Positions 29,316 to 38,184 of a stretch of 64,000 nt of DNA are shown here, piece by piece. The stretch covers positions 1 through 64,000 of IMG/VR virus record IMGVR_UViG_3300023179_000038, one strand, 5' to 3'. The first letter of the stretch is position 1. Each line of letters begins with the position of its first letter. This DNA is from a virus. A program made the position numbers and the translations under genes. The notes beneath the pieces were generated by a model. The model made no database searches, was not told where the DNA came from, and saw nothing but the letters and a program-made list of their open reading frames with translations.

Positions 29316-29720
29316 TTACTTATCCCAATTAGTATCGACTGGTTGTTCTTCTGGCATTGCACCATCTGGCTTGGCAAGTCTCCGTGCCTTTGCCTCATCA
29401 ATCTCTGCCTCTAATTTTTTATCTGCTTGTGTATTTTTTGCATCTACTTCTTTGTTAGCAATTTGTGCTGCCATTACATCTTTAGCGCCTGATTGTCCAA
29501 TTAAAATACCAGCAAGTGTTCCCGTAATAAATGTTGCTACGCTTCCAAGAACATTAAAAAACATTTTATCATTTTCTGATTGACCAGTTAATGGCTGTTC
29601 AACAAAAATTAAAGCATACAAAATACCCATTGTCGTAAAAAATAATATTGATCCTAAAGTTAGACCCAAAATAAATTTAAGCAAGCCATCTAATTCTGCC
29701 TGTGTTCTTCTTTTAGCCAT
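29316..29720 (-). CDS. Membrane protein, candidate holin (134 aa)
   Basis: Two membrane helices (ILGLTLGSILFFTTMGILYAL and VLGSVATFITGTLAGILIG) joined by a charged loop, then a long charged coiled-coil tail. Position two bases from the endolysin gene fits a holin, though the tail is long for one. Overlaps the lipoprotein gene by eight bases. Confidence 0.65.
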   Translation of the reverse strand: MAKRRTQAELDGLLKFILGLTLGSILFFTTMGILYALIFVEQPLTGQSENDKMFFNVLGSVATFITGTLAGILIGQSGAKDVMAAQIANKEVDAKNTQADKKLEAEIDEAKARRLAKPDGAMPEEQPVDTNWDK

Positions 29721-29898
29721 TGTCAGTTTCCTTTACTAAATCTTTAGTGCAAGTTCCAGTTGATTCACATACTGGAGGATTACACACTGCTTCCTTCCAT
29801 TTTGCTGGTTCTTGACATTCATATCTGTATCGACTTGAGCAGCCTGAAAGGCCTACTACAAGTATACCGCAAAGAACTAGGGTCGTCAATTTTTTCAT
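29713..29898 (-). CDS. Small lipoprotein (61 aa)
   Basis: Signal peptide ending in the lipobox LSGC with Cys20, then five more cysteines in a short acidic/basic tail. It would be lipid-anchored outside the cytoplasmic membrane. Between lysis membrane genes, so a spanin-like or superinfection-immunity role is possible. Leaderless with the same GTATAATGTCAATATG-type block as the nuclease at 4622. Confidence 0.7.
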   Translation of the reverse strand: MKKLTTLVLCGILVVGLSGCSSRYRYECQEPAKWKEAVCNPPVCESTGTCTKDLVKETDNG

Positions 29899-29904
29899 AT
29901 TGAC

Positions 29905-29910
29905 ATTATA
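29905..29910 (-). promoter_or_regulatory. -10 box (TATAAT) of the leaderless lipoprotein gene
   Basis: Minus strand TATAAT, GTCAAT, ATG; identical spacer to the promoter of the GIY-YIG-like gene. Confidence 0.6.
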
Positions 29911-29933
29911 CTATATTTTAGAAAAATTTTATT

Positions 29934-30119
29934 TTATTCTTCTTTTTCGGCTTTTTCTCTTATGCCTATAGTCATAAACCATAAGGCTACTGAGGCTAAA
30001 GTTACATAACCAACGACAGTTTTAGCACTACCTTCAAGCACTACCCAGGCTACAAAAAATCCTAGAAATGTAAAGTTTTCGCTAAGAATTGCCATGATTC
30101 TTTTTTTTATCCAGTTCAT
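29934..30119 (-). CDS. Small membrane protein (61 aa)
   Basis: Two hydrophobic segments (FTFLGFFVAWVVLEG and VGYVTLASVALWFMTIG) and a charged end REKAEKEE. Typical size and form of a phage holin; a second candidate in the lysis region. One base separates it from the large secreted protein gene. Confidence 0.6.
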   Translation of the reverse strand: MNWIKKRIMAILSENFTFLGFFVAWVVLEGSAKTVVGYVTLASVALWFMTIGIREKAEKEE

Positions 30120-30120
30120 A

Positions 30121-32637
30121 TTACCCCCTTATCCTTAATATTGAACTACCAAGAATTATTTGTCCAACCAAAACGGCTGCTACAAGAACTTCCTTCGCAT
30201 CCTGTCTTTCTTGTGGTGACATATCAGCACCTATATTTGCAAGTGCTTTAAATACTTCGCATTTTTGTTCTTCTGTCAAACCTTCAATAGCCTCATCTGG
30301 ATTAAAACATCCAATAATGGCTCCTGCTAATGCAGCAGGGGATTCTAATGTTAATAACGCTGAAGCAACCTCTGCTGTAATGACTACAGGATTGCCATTA
30401 GCATCTTCTCTAACTTCTACTGGTATTTGTGGTGGAAGATCACGATATTCAAGTCCCGCTGCTACAATGGCTGATGCTTCAACTGGAGCACCATCTGCTG
30501 CTGTAATTAATGCATCAGATAATAAATCTTTTTCTGCTAAAGTTAATTTTCCATCTTCTGCTAATACATCTGCTAAATTTGCCACCTCTGAATTTGTTAT
30601 TTTTCCATCAGCAGATAATGCTTCTAGTATTGCCTCAGCATCTGAAGCAGTTATGTTTCCATCTGCAATTAAGTCTGAAACTGCCTCTTGTATTTCTTCA
30701 ACAGATAAGGTATCATTATCTTGTGAGTCTTCTTGATCAGTACCCTCGTTTTCTTCAGGAGTATTATCTTGTTCGTCGTTGGATGAAGAGTCATCAGATT
30801 CAGGTGTATCCGTATCTTGAGATTCATCACCTTCAGAAGATTCATCACTCTCATCAGGCGATGGCTCTGGCTCTGTACTATCCCATTCATCTGGAGTGGT
30901 CTCGTCTGGTTGAGTTTGTTCGTTGTTATCAACAGGGTCATAAGAAGGAGCAGAACCTCCACCAGTAGTTATATTTGAACTTTGTTGTGCGGGTATAGAA
31001 ATAACAGTCTCAGTATATTGACTTACAGGTCCAGACCAGTTAGCAACTCTAATAGTATAGGTAGCACCTTCTGTCAAACCAGTTAACTGAATAAATTCTG
31101 GTGCACCATCAGTATTTAAAGTTTGACCTTCGTATGGATTCTCTGCATTTGGATCATCAGTTATTACTTGATAGAACCAAGTGTTTGCTGTATACCCTTC
31201 TGGTAACTCAGGAGCAATAGTTACTGTTGTTCCCTCAACAACTGGTTCTGCTAGTATTGGAGCGGGAGTAGGAATATTATTATTAATAACAGAAATTAAT
31301 TGATTTGCTTTAGTGTTTAGTGTTGATTCAATAGATGTTTTTGTTGATACCGCTGAATTTATGGTATTAGTTAAAGATGTTGTGTTAATAGCATTTATAT
31401 TAGATGTATTTGTTGCGTTCTGTGCAACTACTGGACTTAGACTTGCATTTAGTTGAAATATAGTTGCATTTGCAGCATCAACTGCTGCTTGAACTGAGGC
31501 ATTATTTGGATCTACTATAGGAGTAAAATTTGGACCCTGACTTATTTGCCCATTAAATCCAGCACCGTTATTTGTATCAGTAATATTCGTTACTGAACCT
31601 CCTGCTGTTTCTCTATAATTAAATCTAGCGCCACCTGGAATTGGTCCAATTGCAGAAACATCTGCCATCCATGCACCATTGTTTGGATTTACATCAGCAT
31701 TAAATCTAATTTGAACCATTTGTGTTGAAGCATCTTGTTGTGGAAATGGTCTAACATCCCATGCAATATCTAATGAAGAGCCTGTTGTTGCATATGTAAT
31801 TCCAGTTCCTGTACTCCATGTTGTCCAGTCCCACCCTGCAATAGAAATTGACGGGGCATTTGGAGTTGAGTAGTAATTTGCACCTTCATTTACACCAAAA
31901 GTAATTGTTGCATTAGATCCAACATAAACATTATTGTATAAGTTTCCGCCCATTAATAAACCAAAAGGTAAGTTCATTTGAACACCAGCATCATCTACAC
32001 CAGCCAAAACGTTTGTGCTTGCTCCAATAGTTGCTTGTAAAGCATTTACCGCATTTTGTGCATTGTCAATTGCAATATTTGCTTGAGTTAATTCTGTTTG
32101 TGCGTTTGCCTGTGCTGCTACCGCCTCTGCCTTAGCAAGTCCTGCTTCTGATACTGCTGTTTGAGCCTGAGTAATTTGTGTTCCTAAATTGGTTATGGCT
32201 GTCGTTGCAACAACTACGGTATCTTTTGCATCTTGTACTGTCTGAGAACTTTGATCTATGGGGGTAACTGATAAATCAACATTATTGATAGTATTAATAG
32301 ATGTCTGAACATCATTTACTGCTGAATTAGCAATTGATATTTTTGATGATATTTCTGCAACAATAGGTTGGGCTTGAGACAGTTCGGTTTGTGCTTGTGA
32401 TACCTCTACTGCAGCATTGTTTGTGGCTGTAATGGCCTGTTGAACCTCTGTAGTAGCCGTTGCAAGGGCGCTGTTGACTGCTTGTTGAGCAGGACTAACA
32501 ATGACCTGTTCTTGGTTTTCTGTAGCGCCAGCGCTATCTGGTGCCATAATTCCAAATACTGTTATAACTAGGCTTGAGCCAATAAAAAATAGCAGTCTTT
32601 TCTTTATTTTACTCAATTGTGTATGGGTCAACTCCAA
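30121..32637 (-). CDS. Large secreted protein with coiled coil and EF-hand-like repeats
   Basis: 838 residues from TTG 32637 (seven bases after a -10 box). Layout: signal peptide (to about residue 38), Ala/Gln-rich coiled coil (45..200), beta-rich domain (about 205..390), a second helical part, a fibronectin-III-like unit (about 465..550), an acidic Asp/Glu/Ser linker, then three tandem units of the form DGxITxxExxxLxxxL (about 650..720) resembling EF-hand or dockerin repeats, and a hydrophobic C terminus. Probably displayed on the cell surface; target unknown. Confidence 0.65.
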   Translation of the reverse strand: MELTHTQLSKIKKRLLFFIGSSLVITVFGIMAPDSAGATENQEQVIVSPAQQAVNSALATATTEVQQAITATNNAAVEVSQAQTELSQAQPIVAEISSKISIANSAVNDVQTSINTINNVDLSVTPIDQSSQTVQDAKDTVVVATTAITNLGTQITQAQTAVSEAGLAKAEAVAAQANAQTELTQANIAIDNAQNAVNALQATIGASTNVLAGVDDAGVQMNLPFGLLMGGNLYNNVYVGSNATITFGVNEGANYYSTPNAPSISIAGWDWTTWSTGTGITYATTGSSLDIAWDVRPFPQQDASTQMVQIRFNADVNPNNGAWMADVSAIGPIPGGARFNYRETAGGSVTNITDTNNGAGFNGQISQGPNFTPIVDPNNASVQAAVDAANATIFQLNASLSPVVAQNATNTSNINAINTTSLTNTINSAVSTKTSIESTLNTKANQLISVINNNIPTPAPILAEPVVEGTTVTIAPELPEGYTANTWFYQVITDDPNAENPYEGQTLNTDGAPEFIQLTGLTEGATYTIRVANWSGPVSQYTETVISIPAQQSSNITTGGGSAPSYDPVDNNEQTQPDETTPDEWDSTEPEPSPDESDESSEGDESQDTDTPESDDSSSNDEQDNTPEENEGTDQEDSQDNDTLSVEEIQEAVSDLIADGNITASDAEAILEALSADGKITNSEVANLADVLAEDGKLTLAEKDLLSDALITAADGAPVEASAIVAAGLEYRDLPPQIPVEVREDANGNPVVITAEVASALLTLESPAALAGAIIGCFNPDEAIEGLTEEQKCEVFKALANIGADMSPQERQDAKEVLVAAVLVGQIILGSSILRIRG

Positions 32638-32644
32638 TTTTAAA

Positions 32645-32650
32645 ATTATA
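32645..32650 (-). promoter_or_regulatory. -10 box (TATAAT) before the TTG-start secreted protein gene
   Basis: Seven bases before the TTG at 32637 on the minus strand; no Shine-Dalgarno site is present before it. Confidence 0.5.
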
Positions 32651-32693
32651 AATGTATTATATCATTAATTATATAATAATTGATTTTTAATAA

Positions 32694-32726
32694 TAAAAAA
32701 AGAGGGTAGAAGTTAATCTACCCTCT
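32694..32726 (-). terminator. Intrinsic terminator after the S-layer-like gene
   Basis: Minus strand AGAGGGTAGA, six-base loop, TCTACCCTCT, then seven T. The cleanest rho-independent terminator in the window. Confidence 0.9.
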
Positions 32727-32742
32727 AATTTATAGAAGTTAA

Positions 32743-34431
32743 TTACTTTTTCTTATATCCTGTAGGACATACTGGTGCAATGGCAGTAACTTTCTTAGTT
32801 AACTTACCCTTAACACAAGTAATTGTTTTCTTAGGAGCAATCATTAATTGAAGTTGCTCAATTTGTTTTGTAATAGATGCAATAAGTGCTACGATTCCAT
32901 TTAGAACCTCAGCATTACTAATTGCTCCATCAGCAATCTTATAAGAAACAGTCTTTGCTGAATCTGTTGCAACATATGCTGGAAGATCAACGATCAAATT
33001 ATATGAACCATTGACATTACCAACAGTAAACTTATATGTCTTAACACCTTGAGCAAATGTATCTGCTGATGTTGGGGCAGCAACTGCTGTCAGTCCACCA
33101 CCAGAAATAGCAACGTTAGATCCTACTGTAGCAGTATCAGCAACCTTTGCACCATTAATATCTGTTGCAGAAATTGTCAATGTAGCAATTTCTCCTGGAA
33201 CATAAGAGTTCTTGTCAAGAGATGCTGTGTACTTATTTACACCAAGACCGCAAGCAGCAATAAATTCATTTGAATAAATTTCTGACAGGTCTGAAAGGAC
33301 GTGCTTGATTCGTACAACAGATGATCCTGATGTAGAAGCACATGTCCAACCACCAGTTGCAACAGCAGTAGCAGATGATGATCCGCCTACTGAAACTGCA
33401 GTAACTTGTGATGTGTACTTAGTTGTATCAGCAGTTGGAGTAATACCAGCCAACTGATTTCCAGCAGCATCATTAACTACAAAGTCATAGGTTCCTGTAC
33501 GTGCTCCACCAGATAACGCAATGTCAACTCCTGTTACAGATATTGACGCTGGACGACCTGTAAAAGTAACACTCTTGGTTGCAAGAACTGTTCCATTAAA
33601 TGTAATGGTAATTGTAGTTGATAATGGTTTGTTTGCATTAGCAGTACCTTGAGTTACATAAAGTACTCCTGATACGCCAGTTTTGGCTGCAGAAGATACC
33701 TGAACTGAAGGTGCTGCATCAAAATTAACAACTGCGCCGTTTGTAGCGGTTGCTTGTATAACACCAGATGTAGATAGTTGTGCAGCATAAGCATCCATTG
33801 CACGAATATTTACATATGCTGTTCCACCATCTGAAACTGTTGTTGAACCAGCAACATCAACACTAGATGTTAGTGTTCCTGCTGTTGATGTATCTTGTAC
33901 ACGAACATAAGAATCTGCTACAGACAATACATTTGTCTTTGCAGTTGTTCCTGCATAAATTGTTTTAATATCAATTGTAGAAGTGGTTGATCCAACCTTC
34001 TTCTTTTGTGTTACAGTTACAGTGCCCGCACCATTAACAGTTAATTTAACATTTGTTGGTAAATTTACTGCTGTTGATGTTGTTGCTGTAAATGTAAACA
34101 ACTTACCCAAATTAGTTAATGTAACACCAGTTGGGTTTGAGCCTGCTGCTGTGTAATCAGTAAATGTTGCAGGACCAGAAATTTCCAACGTAACATTGTC
34201 ATCTGCTGTTGCAGCCAAAGTATCGCTTGTAGTTAATACAACAACTGCATTAACTCCAGATTCTGCCTTGGTTGTGTCTGCTAATACTGTTACTCCACGA
34301 GCACCACTTGCAAGTGTATCTGATAAAACGTATCCGTTAGATACCGCTGCAGATGCTTGAGGAACAGCAATTAAAAATGTGCTTGCTACGGCTGCAGCCA
34401 TAACTGAAGCAATCTTCTTAAATGAATTCAT
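32743..34431 (-). CDS. Secreted surface-layer-like protein
   Basis: 562 residues from an ATG after AAGGAGAAAA. Signal peptide (KIASVMAAAVASTFLIAVPQASA), then Thr/Ala/Val-rich beta domains of Ig-like type, a coiled segment (SITKQIEQLQLM) and a tail TCVKGKLTKKVTAIAPVCPTGYKKK-like end with two Cys. I recall this tail from secreted proteins of freshwater Nanopelagicales. G+C content is visibly higher than around it, as if captured from the host. Strong ribosome site and strong terminator suggest high expression. Could mask or replace the host surface. Confidence 0.65.
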   Translation of the reverse strand: MNSFKKIASVMAAAVASTFLIAVPQASAAVSNGYVLSDTLASGARGVTVLADTTKAESGVNAVVVLTTSDTLAATADDNVTLEISGPATFTDYTAAGSNPTGVTLTNLGKLFTFTATTSTAVNLPTNVKLTVNGAGTVTVTQKKKVGSTTSTIDIKTIYAGTTAKTNVLSVADSYVRVQDTSTAGTLTSSVDVAGSTTVSDGGTAYVNIRAMDAYAAQLSTSGVIQATATNGAVVNFDAAPSVQVSSAAKTGVSGVLYVTQGTANANKPLSTTITITFNGTVLATKSVTFTGRPASISVTGVDIALSGGARTGTYDFVVNDAAGNQLAGITPTADTTKYTSQVTAVSVGGSSSATAVATGGWTCASTSGSSVVRIKHVLSDLSEIYSNEFIAACGLGVNKYTASLDKNSYVPGEIATLTISATDINGAKVADTATVGSNVAISGGGLTAVAAPTSADTFAQGVKTYKFTVGNVNGSYNLIVDLPAYVATDSAKTVSYKIADGAISNAEVLNGIVALIASITKQIEQLQLMIAPKKTITCVKGKLTKKVTAIAPVCPTGYKKK

Positions 34432-34447
34432 TTTTCTCCTTATATTT

Positions 34448-36229
34448 TTATATTAAATTGAATCTATCCAAATAGTCTTTTACGTCATCTGGCATAGGCT
34501 TATATTGTATCACGTTTTCAGGTAGGTCGTCAACTCGCTTTGGTCTATCTTTGAATGTATGAACCTCAATTTCTTGATTAATATTTTTGGGGGTAAAACT
34601 AATAGCCCCAAATACTGCACCACAAACTGCATCTGCCAAGTCTTTAGATTTTTTACGTGGATGATCCACTTTTTTATCATTAATAATTTTTAATTCAGCA
34701 AGTTCTTCTAGCAATAAAGGTATCATTGGCATAGCAAGTCTTTCTTCATACACCAACATAGCAAAATCTTCGTAATGTTTTTTAGCAACAGAAATAGTCT
34801 CAGTTTTTATTCCTACAGATTTTAATTCATTTTGTATATCAAAAGACTGCCATCTATCAAATGACACCAATCCAATATTAAAGCCACTTCTTCTTAAATT
34901 AATTATCCAATTTTTAACATCACTTAAATTGACTGGACCCTCAACTTTTGGTTCCCACCAAGCAACTGCATCAACTACAACAATTGGTGCTACCTGTTGA
35001 TAATCTTTTAATACTTGAACACTTACCCACTTATCAACATGAGCAATTGCGACTGCACATTTATCATGTTTTTGTGCAAGGTCAGCGTGAATATAATATA
35101 TTTTTTCTGGATCTGGCTTAAAAGAATTATCAAACCTTTTTGAATTATCTAATGGATTTCTTAGTGACATGCATAACTCTAACTTTTCTCTTTGTTTAAA
35201 AAAAGCATCTGATGAATAAGTTGGTTTGCAGGCAAATCTCATCATTGCATCCCCTAAGTCAGTAAAAAATGATAACTTAAAATCTTCTATATTCCTAGTA
35301 GGATTAACTTCCCATGTTGGTTTTTTTAATGCAAATATTCCTGGAAATTTATATGATAATATATTATCTTCATCCCAAGATATTTCAAAAGTATTGTCTG
35401 GTTGTTCTTCTGGTAATGCTGGATTAATTATAAACTTATGTGTTTTTTGAATAACTTCTTTTTCTGCTATAACATCTTCATATCTTTTTGATATAAAATC
35501 TCCGACATATCTAGGAAAAGATAATAAAGCAACCTTTCCTAAATCTGGAAAACGAGAATCTACTGAACCACGAAATGCTTTATAAATATTTTCAGCAGTT
35601 TTACCTTGTTCGTTTCCTGTTCCCACTTCTGAAGCAAAACCAGAAATTTCATCCAGTACGGCAAGAATTAGATTTAATCCTTCGTGTGATTCTCTTTCTG
35701 AATGTCCAGAATAAACTGTAATTGATTTATTAAATTCAATACTGTCTGCTTTTGCATAAAACTTGCCAGCAAACCATGGAGATGACTCTATTTTAGTTTT
35801 AAAACCTTTAAAAAAAACATTCTTTGCTTGTTGAGCATTGATTGCCACATTAATGATATCAATTGCATCTCCAGATGGTTTTCCAAAATACCTGGCTGGA
35901 TCTTTTAAACATAATAATTTGTATACTAAATATGCACATCCTACGGTAGATGTAAAGTCTTTTCCGCTACCCTTTCCTAATTGAAGAATGATTTCATTTT
36001 TAGTATATTTCTTATAATATGCACTTCCATCATTTTCACCCATCAATGTTTCTAAATCTTTTTGATAATAAATCTGACTCATTGCTTCTACAATACTGTA
36101 CTGTATTGCTGAAAGAGGTGGCTGATTTAAAAAATTTTCTGACTCTACAAAAGTTTTTACATCTACTGGAGTTTCTTCAAAAACATCATCATTTAAAGCC
36201 TCAATAAAATCATTAAACATTGTGGACAA
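34448..36229 (-). CDS. terL: Terminase large subunit
   Basis: 593 residues. ATPase: Walker A QLGKGSGKD (83..91), Walker B LAVLDEISGF near residue 190. Nuclease: YIHADLAQKHDKCAV, SFDRWQS and KKSKDLADAV with the acidic metal ligands. It drives DNA packaging at the portal. TTG 36229 follows GAGG at good distance; ATG 36220 is the alternative start. It overlaps the small subunit by 17 bases. Portal and capsid genes are not beside it and probably lie right of the window. Confidence 0.92.
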   Translation of the reverse strand: MSTMFNDFIEALNDDVFEETPVDVKTFVESENFLNQPPLSAIQYSIVEAMSQIYYQKDLETLMGENDGSAYYKKYTKNEIILQLGKGSGKDFTSTVGCAYLVYKLLCLKDPARYFGKPSGDAIDIINVAINAQQAKNVFFKGFKTKIESSPWFAGKFYAKADSIEFNKSITVYSGHSERESHEGLNLILAVLDEISGFASEVGTGNEQGKTAENIYKAFRGSVDSRFPDLGKVALLSFPRYVGDFISKRYEDVIAEKEVIQKTHKFIINPALPEEQPDNTFEISWDEDNILSYKFPGIFALKKPTWEVNPTRNIEDFKLSFFTDLGDAMMRFACKPTYSSDAFFKQREKLELCMSLRNPLDNSKRFDNSFKPDPEKIYYIHADLAQKHDKCAVAIAHVDKWVSVQVLKDYQQVAPIVVVDAVAWWEPKVEGPVNLSDVKNWIINLRRSGFNIGLVSFDRWQSFDIQNELKSVGIKTETISVAKKHYEDFAMLVYEERLAMPMIPLLLEELAELKIINDKKVDHPRKKSKDLADAVCGAVFGAISFTPKNINQEIEVHTFKDRPKRVDDLPENVIQYKPMPDDVKDYLDRFNLI

Positions 36230-36746
36230 CGGTTATGACCTCATTTTCTTTAGCAATTTCAGAAAGTTTTTTCATAATCTTATTTCTTATTTCTGGATGT
36301 TCACTAGCAATATCTTTTAATATTTCTATTAATGCTTGTTGACGTTTTTCAATTTCAACCATCTCTTCAGCAAGTTCTTTATTTTCTAAAAGACCAGCCT
36401 TTTGTAGCATTTCAATTCTAGATTTTTCAATATCTACAACTAACTTTATTCCTTGGGTTTTTGCAGACAGATTATTTGTTAAACTTGCTTCATCAATTAC
36501 TTCATATGCCCTTGTAATTAACTTACCATAATGTGCATCCATTGATGCTAGTGCTTCTTTTGCTCTTGCACGAATAGCATCATTTGCAGATGCCATAACC
36601 TTCCACTCATTAATTAATGCAACAACACGAGTGCGTGGTATATCTAATTCCTTAGATATTTTTGTTGGATCATTACCCTTTAAGTATTCTTCAACAACTT
36701 TATTAACTTCATCTAAATGATCAATTAATTGTTTTTCAGTTGACAT
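36213..36746 (-). CDS. Terminase small subunit (likely)
   Basis: 177 residues. An N-terminal helix-turn-helix (LKGNDPTKISKELDIPRTRVVALINEWK), then a long helical oligomerisation region ending in Glu/Lys-rich helices: the usual form of DNA-recognising small terminases, and it overlaps terL. The identification rests on position and layout. Confidence 0.72.
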   Translation of the reverse strand: MSTEKQLIDHLDEVNKVVEEYLKGNDPTKISKELDIPRTRVVALINEWKVMASANDAIRARAKEALASMDAHYGKLITRAYEVIDEASLTNNLSAKTQGIKLVVDIEKSRIEMLQKAGLLENKELAEEMVEIEKRQQALIEILKDIASEHPEIRNKIMKKLSEIAKENEVITVVHNV

Positions 36747-37071
36747 TTTCTTCCTTTGCCACCTTTAATAAAATTAAATAGCCAATTAAATCATCAATAT
36801 CGTTATCGCCAACGTATTCTGTGCCTTTCATTAAACGACTTAATTTATCATCAATTCTTACCTTAAGTTGTTCTACAGGATCTGATTTACTAAAAATTCT
36901 AATAGGATCTAGTGCAGAGTCTCCGTATGCAATATTTTTATCAATTAACATTTGTGCAATTGAATGGCAAGCCTGCCAAATTTTATTTCCAGATGGTGCT
37001 GAAATAGAATGTAAATAAAGATCGTCACAATTAAAATCTCTTACATCTTCAAATACTGGATTCAGTTTCAT
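36736..37071 (-). CDS. DUF1599/Nmad1-like protein
   Basis: 111 residues from the second of two adjacent ATG codons after GGAGG. QMLIDKNIAYGDSALDPIRIF, VRIDDKLSRL and DDLIGYLILLKVA are the conserved blocks of DUF1599, called nucleotide-modification-associated domain 1 because of its neighbours in other phages. Its own activity is not known. Overlaps genes on both sides. Confidence 0.72.
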   Translation of the reverse strand: MKLNPVFEDVRDFNCDDLYLHSISAPSGNKIWQACHSIAQMLIDKNIAYGDSALDPIRIFSKSDPVEQLKVRIDDKLSRLMKGTEYVGDNDIDDLIGYLILLKVAKEENVN

Positions 37072-37183
37072 CATCCTCCCATTCAAATGCTTCTGGTATT
37101 CCTTTGAGTGCAGTAATAACATAGGTAACCCCAACAGCCCCCATAACACCAAGTGCTATTAATATTTTTTTTGTTTTACTCAT
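37049..37183 (-). CDS. Small membrane protein (44 aa)
   Basis: MSKTKKILIALGVMGAVGVTYV... then an acidic end. ATG sits in an ATGA overlap with the helix-turn-helix gene, which decides this start over an in-frame ATG at 37249. One membrane helix, N-terminal Lys cluster. Unknown role. Confidence 0.55.
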   Translation of the reverse strand: MSKTKKILIALGVMGAVGVTYVITALKGIPEAFEWEDDETESSI

Positions 37184-37335
37184 CTTTTTGATTTCCTTAA
37201 TCCAAATTTTGCAAGATATACATAGATTGTTTCTACGCTTGCCCCGCATTCTTTAGCAATATCTTGTGCAGACTTTTTATCCATAAGATATCTCTTACGA
37301 AGCCAAGTTTCACTTGTATATAGTTTAGCAGCCAT
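37180..37335 (-). CDS. Helix-turn-helix microprotein (51 aa)
   Basis: WLRKRYLMDKKSAQDIAKEC with ASVETIYVYLAKFGLRK is a complete homeodomain-like helix-turn-helix with almost nothing added. ATG 37335 to the TGA at 37182..37180. Such units are often DNA-binding partners or small terminase-like factors in actinophages. Confidence 0.7.
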   Translation of the reverse strand: MAAKLYTSETWLRKRYLMDKKSAQDIAKECGASVETIYVYLAKFGLRKSKR

Positions 37336-37337
37336 AA

Positions 37338-37913
37338 CTACTCTTTGTCAAGTCCAATTGATTTATCCCAGTTATTAATAGCCCAATGACCAATAGCAAC
37401 TGCATCTGCCACATCATAATCTTCAATGTTTTTATCATACAATATGTTCAATAACTTTATTGTTCTTTTCTTTCTAAAATCTCTTTCATATGCCTTGTAC
37501 CAGGATGCAGATTTTCCAGGATTACTACTTCTAATTGCTAACTGCTCTTCTTTATTTAATTTCTTGTTTCCTAAATAATTTTGCCAAGTTATTGGTGATA
37601 CTTTTCCAATTGTTTTTATATTGGACAGGCCTGCCCCCCCTATAATGCCACCCTGAACCAATGCAAGATCTGCTGCAGTTTTTGGAGAATTCATGAAAAC
37701 TGTATGTTCAATAACAACAGCATTTATATTTTGATAATGATCAAATAATGCCTTTGTCTTTTTTGTTGCATCTTGAACTTTTTCATATATACTATTTCCA
37801 TCAAAATTTATTTTTCCATATTGAAATATTTTATCATTTGAGTATATGCAAAAAGCAAGATTGTTTGTGCTGGCATCAATAGAAAATATATTATAATTTT
37901 TATTGTTTGTCAT
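37338..37913 (-). CDS. RuvC-like Holliday junction resolvase
   Basis: 191 residues, RNase H fold: Asp13 (FSIDASTNN), Glu69 (VVIEHTVF) and Asp167/170 (DYDVADAVAIG), with GKVSPITWQNYLG between them as in RuvC-like phage resolvases. It resolves branched DNA before packaging, which fits its place next to the terminase genes. Overlaps the zinc-finger gene by 14 bases. Confidence 0.85.
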   Translation of the reverse strand: MTNNKNYNIFSIDASTNNLAFCIYSNDKIFQYGKINFDGNSIYEKVQDATKKTKALFDHYQNINAVVIEHTVFMNSPKTAADLALVQGGIIGGAGLSNIKTIGKVSPITWQNYLGNKKLNKEEQLAIRSSNPGKSASWYKAYERDFRKKRTIKLLNILYDKNIEDYDVADAVAIGHWAINNWDKSIGLDKE

Positions 37914-38184
37914 TAATTATATCCTTTATATTCTTTAATGCTTTATTGACATCCTTTGGATTTATTTGACAAAAATTGCACAAAACCTCATCATTGTATA
38001 TGGACAAAGGATTGTTACATGATTTACATTTTCTTTCTTTACCTTTACGTTTTTGCCTTCTTACAATACTATATCTTGCAGCAATTTTTTCTTTTGTTGC
38101 CTGATCTCTGCACTCAACAGAACAATATATCTGATAGGATATTGATGTTATAAAATCATTATTACACCAACTACAGTTCTTCAT
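37900..38184 (-). CDS. Zinc-finger protein with two Cys4 sites (94 aa)
   Basis: CSWCNNDF...YCSVEC and, 40 residues on, CKSCNNPL...LCNFC. The first half resembles small HNH-neighbour zinc fingers, but there is no HNH. Overlaps the resolvase and the exonuclease genes, so probably acts with them on DNA. Confidence 0.65.
   Translation of the reverse strand: MKNCSWCNNDFITSISYQIYCSVECRDQATKEKIAARYSIVRRQKRKGKERKCKSCNNPLSIYNDEVLCNFCQINPKDVNKALKNIKDIINDKQ

Noticed and set aside
30317-30968. Two plus-strand frames opposite the large secreted protein
   Set aside because: Mirror of its repeats and acidic linker; Ser/Ala- and Leu/His-rich composition is an artefact.
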